Assembly: GCF_020177595.1 (NCBI RefSeq)
Contig: NZ_JAHTBL010000002.1
Span: forward strand, 496,001-560,000
Direction: 5' to 3'
Length of the DNA: 64,000 nucleotides
From: Cognatishimia sp. MH4019
GTDB lineage: Bacteria > Pseudomonadota > Alphaproteobacteria > Rhodobacterales > Rhodobacteraceae
The translations under genes and the position numbers were made by a program. Shown here piece by piece: positions 63,203 to 64,000 of the stretch. The first letter of the stretch is position 1; every line of letters starts with the position of its first letter. The notes beneath the pieces were generated by a model. It ran no database searches. It was not told the DNA's origin and saw only the letters and a list, made by a program, of their open reading frames with translations.

Positions 63203-63687
63203 CAGTTCAGCTCCACCGTGGTGCCTTTGACGAAGGCGGTCCCGCCAGCCTCGACCGTGATGTCCTTGTCAGAGGTGATCTTGATCCCCTCCTTGCCCAT
63301 CTCGATCTTGTTGCCGTGCATGTCTTCCAAGAGGATGCCGCCCTCGTCCGTGTCGGTCATGACCAGCTTGTTTTTCTTGCGCGACAGGATCGTCAGTTCT
63401 TCGGGTTTGTCCGTGGGAACGGCCTGTTTCTTGCCGTAGATGAAGCCAAGGATGACGGGCTTGGCTCCATACTGGCCGATCACGGCCATGTCGCCGTCTT
63501 CTTCGCTGGCGTATGGCAGGAAGGACATGCCACCCTCGGCGCTGGCCATGGGCATGGCGACCTGCATCCAGTCGCTTTCGATATCACCGCCCTGATCGAG
63601 CCGTTTCACACGGGCTTTCAGACCCTCGACGGTTTCCTCGGCCTCGATCACGCGGCCCAGCACAAGCGATGGGGTCAGCGCGGTCAT
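63202..63687 (-). CDS. Baseplate spike protein, gpV-like (gp5/VgrG beta-helix)
   Basis: A 161-residue protein: an OB-fold (about 8-90, LVLGRVIEAEETVEGLKARV, WMQVAMPMASAEGGMSFLPY, VIGQYGAKPVILGFIYG) and a short C-terminal beta-helix-like stretch (about 105-161, KLVMTDTDEGGILLEDMHGN, GKEGIKITSDKDITVEAGGT). It would form the trimeric spike under the PAAR-like tip. ATG at 63687 shares its first base with the stop of the gpD-like gene; in Afp8 and VgrG the two are fused. Confidence 0.92.
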   Translation of the reverse strand: MTALTPSLVLGRVIEAEETVEGLKARVKRLDQGGDIESDWMQVAMPMASAEGGMSFLPYASEEDGDMAVIGQYGAKPVILGFIYGKKQAVPTDKPEELTILSRKKNKLVMTDTDEGGILLEDMHGNKIEMGKEGIKITSDKDITVEAGGTAFVKGTTVELN

Positions 63688-64000
63688 CACAGCACCTCCT
63701 TGCGGGCGGAGAAATTCGTCAGATAGCCAGAGCCGCCCAGCGCGTGGGTGCTTTTGGTGATCCGGTAGATGCCGCTGAACCGAGCACCGAGGCCGATCAG
63801 TTTGACGGTTGTGCCTGCGCGTAGTTGCGGCAGCCCGATGGAGCTGCCAGAGCCGGTAATCAGGTTGCCTGCAAGCTCTGTCAGGCGCGCGAGGGCTGCA
63901 CGTTCCGCATCCGCTTCGGTCTCGACGGTGGAGGGTTTGATGACCTCGTAAAGCCCGTCGATCCCGGTTGTGATGTCGGTCGTGCCGGTCGGGCCAAGCG
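63687..64000 (-). CDS. Phage late control D (gpD/gp27-like) baseplate hub protein, C-terminal part
   Basis: The frame enters from the right edge and stops at 63687. The visible 103 residues read LGPTGTTDITTGIDGLYEVI, LARLTELAGNLITGSGSSIG, IGLGARFSGIYRITKSTHALG and ends ARKEVL. GVG-RFSG-YRVT and GY-T-F are the closing motifs of gpD/gp27-type hub proteins. Most of the gene lies outside the window, as do the expected sheath and tube genes. Confidence 0.88.
   Translation of the reverse strand, partial: LGPTGTTDITTGIDGLYEVIKPSTVETEADAERAALARLTELAGNLITGSGSSIGLPQLRAGTTVKLIGLGARFSGIYRITKSTHALGGSGYLTNFSARKEVL

Noticed and set aside
46111-64000. Interpretation as a prophage or type VI secretion locus
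   Set aside because: No integrase, capsid, lysis, TssJLM or ClpV genes; the AAA+ ATPase and gene order fit eCIS better. The hidden right side could still change this.

Overview
The window looks like chromosomal DNA of a marine-type alphaproteobacterium of the Rhodobacterales (Roseobacter group). This rests on gene content and order (hemH beside a NDUFAF5-type methyltransferase and comF; ubiG/pip; rimP-nusA-ylxR-infB; ppiC-argJ-mutT facing secA; dnaK-dnaJ-radC; rnd-kdsD-lptC-lptA-lptB-hpf-ptsN), on a CTTG-N18-CTTATAT RpoH promoter of alphaproteobacterial type in front of dnaK, and on fairly high-GC coding sequence. No rRNA, tRNA, insertion sequence or CRISPR array was found.

Layout. (1) 1-11437: housekeeping and envelope genes: an RNA methyltransferase cut by the left edge, a NaChBac-like sodium channel, two L,D-transpeptidase-fold proteins flanking a CAP-domain lipoprotein, a 60-residue secreted peptide, ferrochelatase, comF-grxC-nitrilase-marR, ubiG, pip and an orphan peptide-type ABC binding protein. 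(2) 11438-25202: translation and secretion core: rimP-nusA-ylxR-infB behind a leader with a terminator, a 40-residue ORF, mutT-argJ-ppiC, secA and two exported proteins. (3) 25195-29950: radC, dnaJ, dnaK and alkB. (4) 29947-41160: surface polysaccharide genes: a KpsM-type permease without an adjacent ATPase, cysQ, kdsB, four glycosyltransferases, galU, galE and a protein with two sulfotransferase-like halves, pointing to a possibly sulfated polysaccharide. (5) 41157-46046: ptsN, hpf and the LPS-export operon rnd-kdsD-lptC-lptA-lptB.

(6) 46111-64000, all on the minus strand and running off the right edge, is the most interesting part: twelve tightly coupled genes, most with overlapping stop and start codons, for the baseplate end and accessory modules of a contractile phage-tail-like particle. 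Transcription order is gpD-like hub (partial), gpV spike, DUF2169-like protein, DUF4150 PAAR-like tip, gp25, gpJ-like baseplate protein, beta-propeller/gpI-like protein, a 903-residue protein with a collagen-like Gly-X-Y tract, a paralogous 353-residue protein, a CIS tape-measure-family protein, an AAA+ ATPase, and a 1279-residue protein with a nuclease-like GHLLND segment. Order and content broadly follow the antifeeding prophage/PVC/MAC type of extracellular contractile injection system (eCIS). Sheath and tube genes are not in the window and would be expected beyond the right edge. The last gene is the best payload candidate.

Starts were chosen from ribosome-binding sites, overlaps and family alignment from memory. 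No database search was run, so family names are recognition from sequence motifs.
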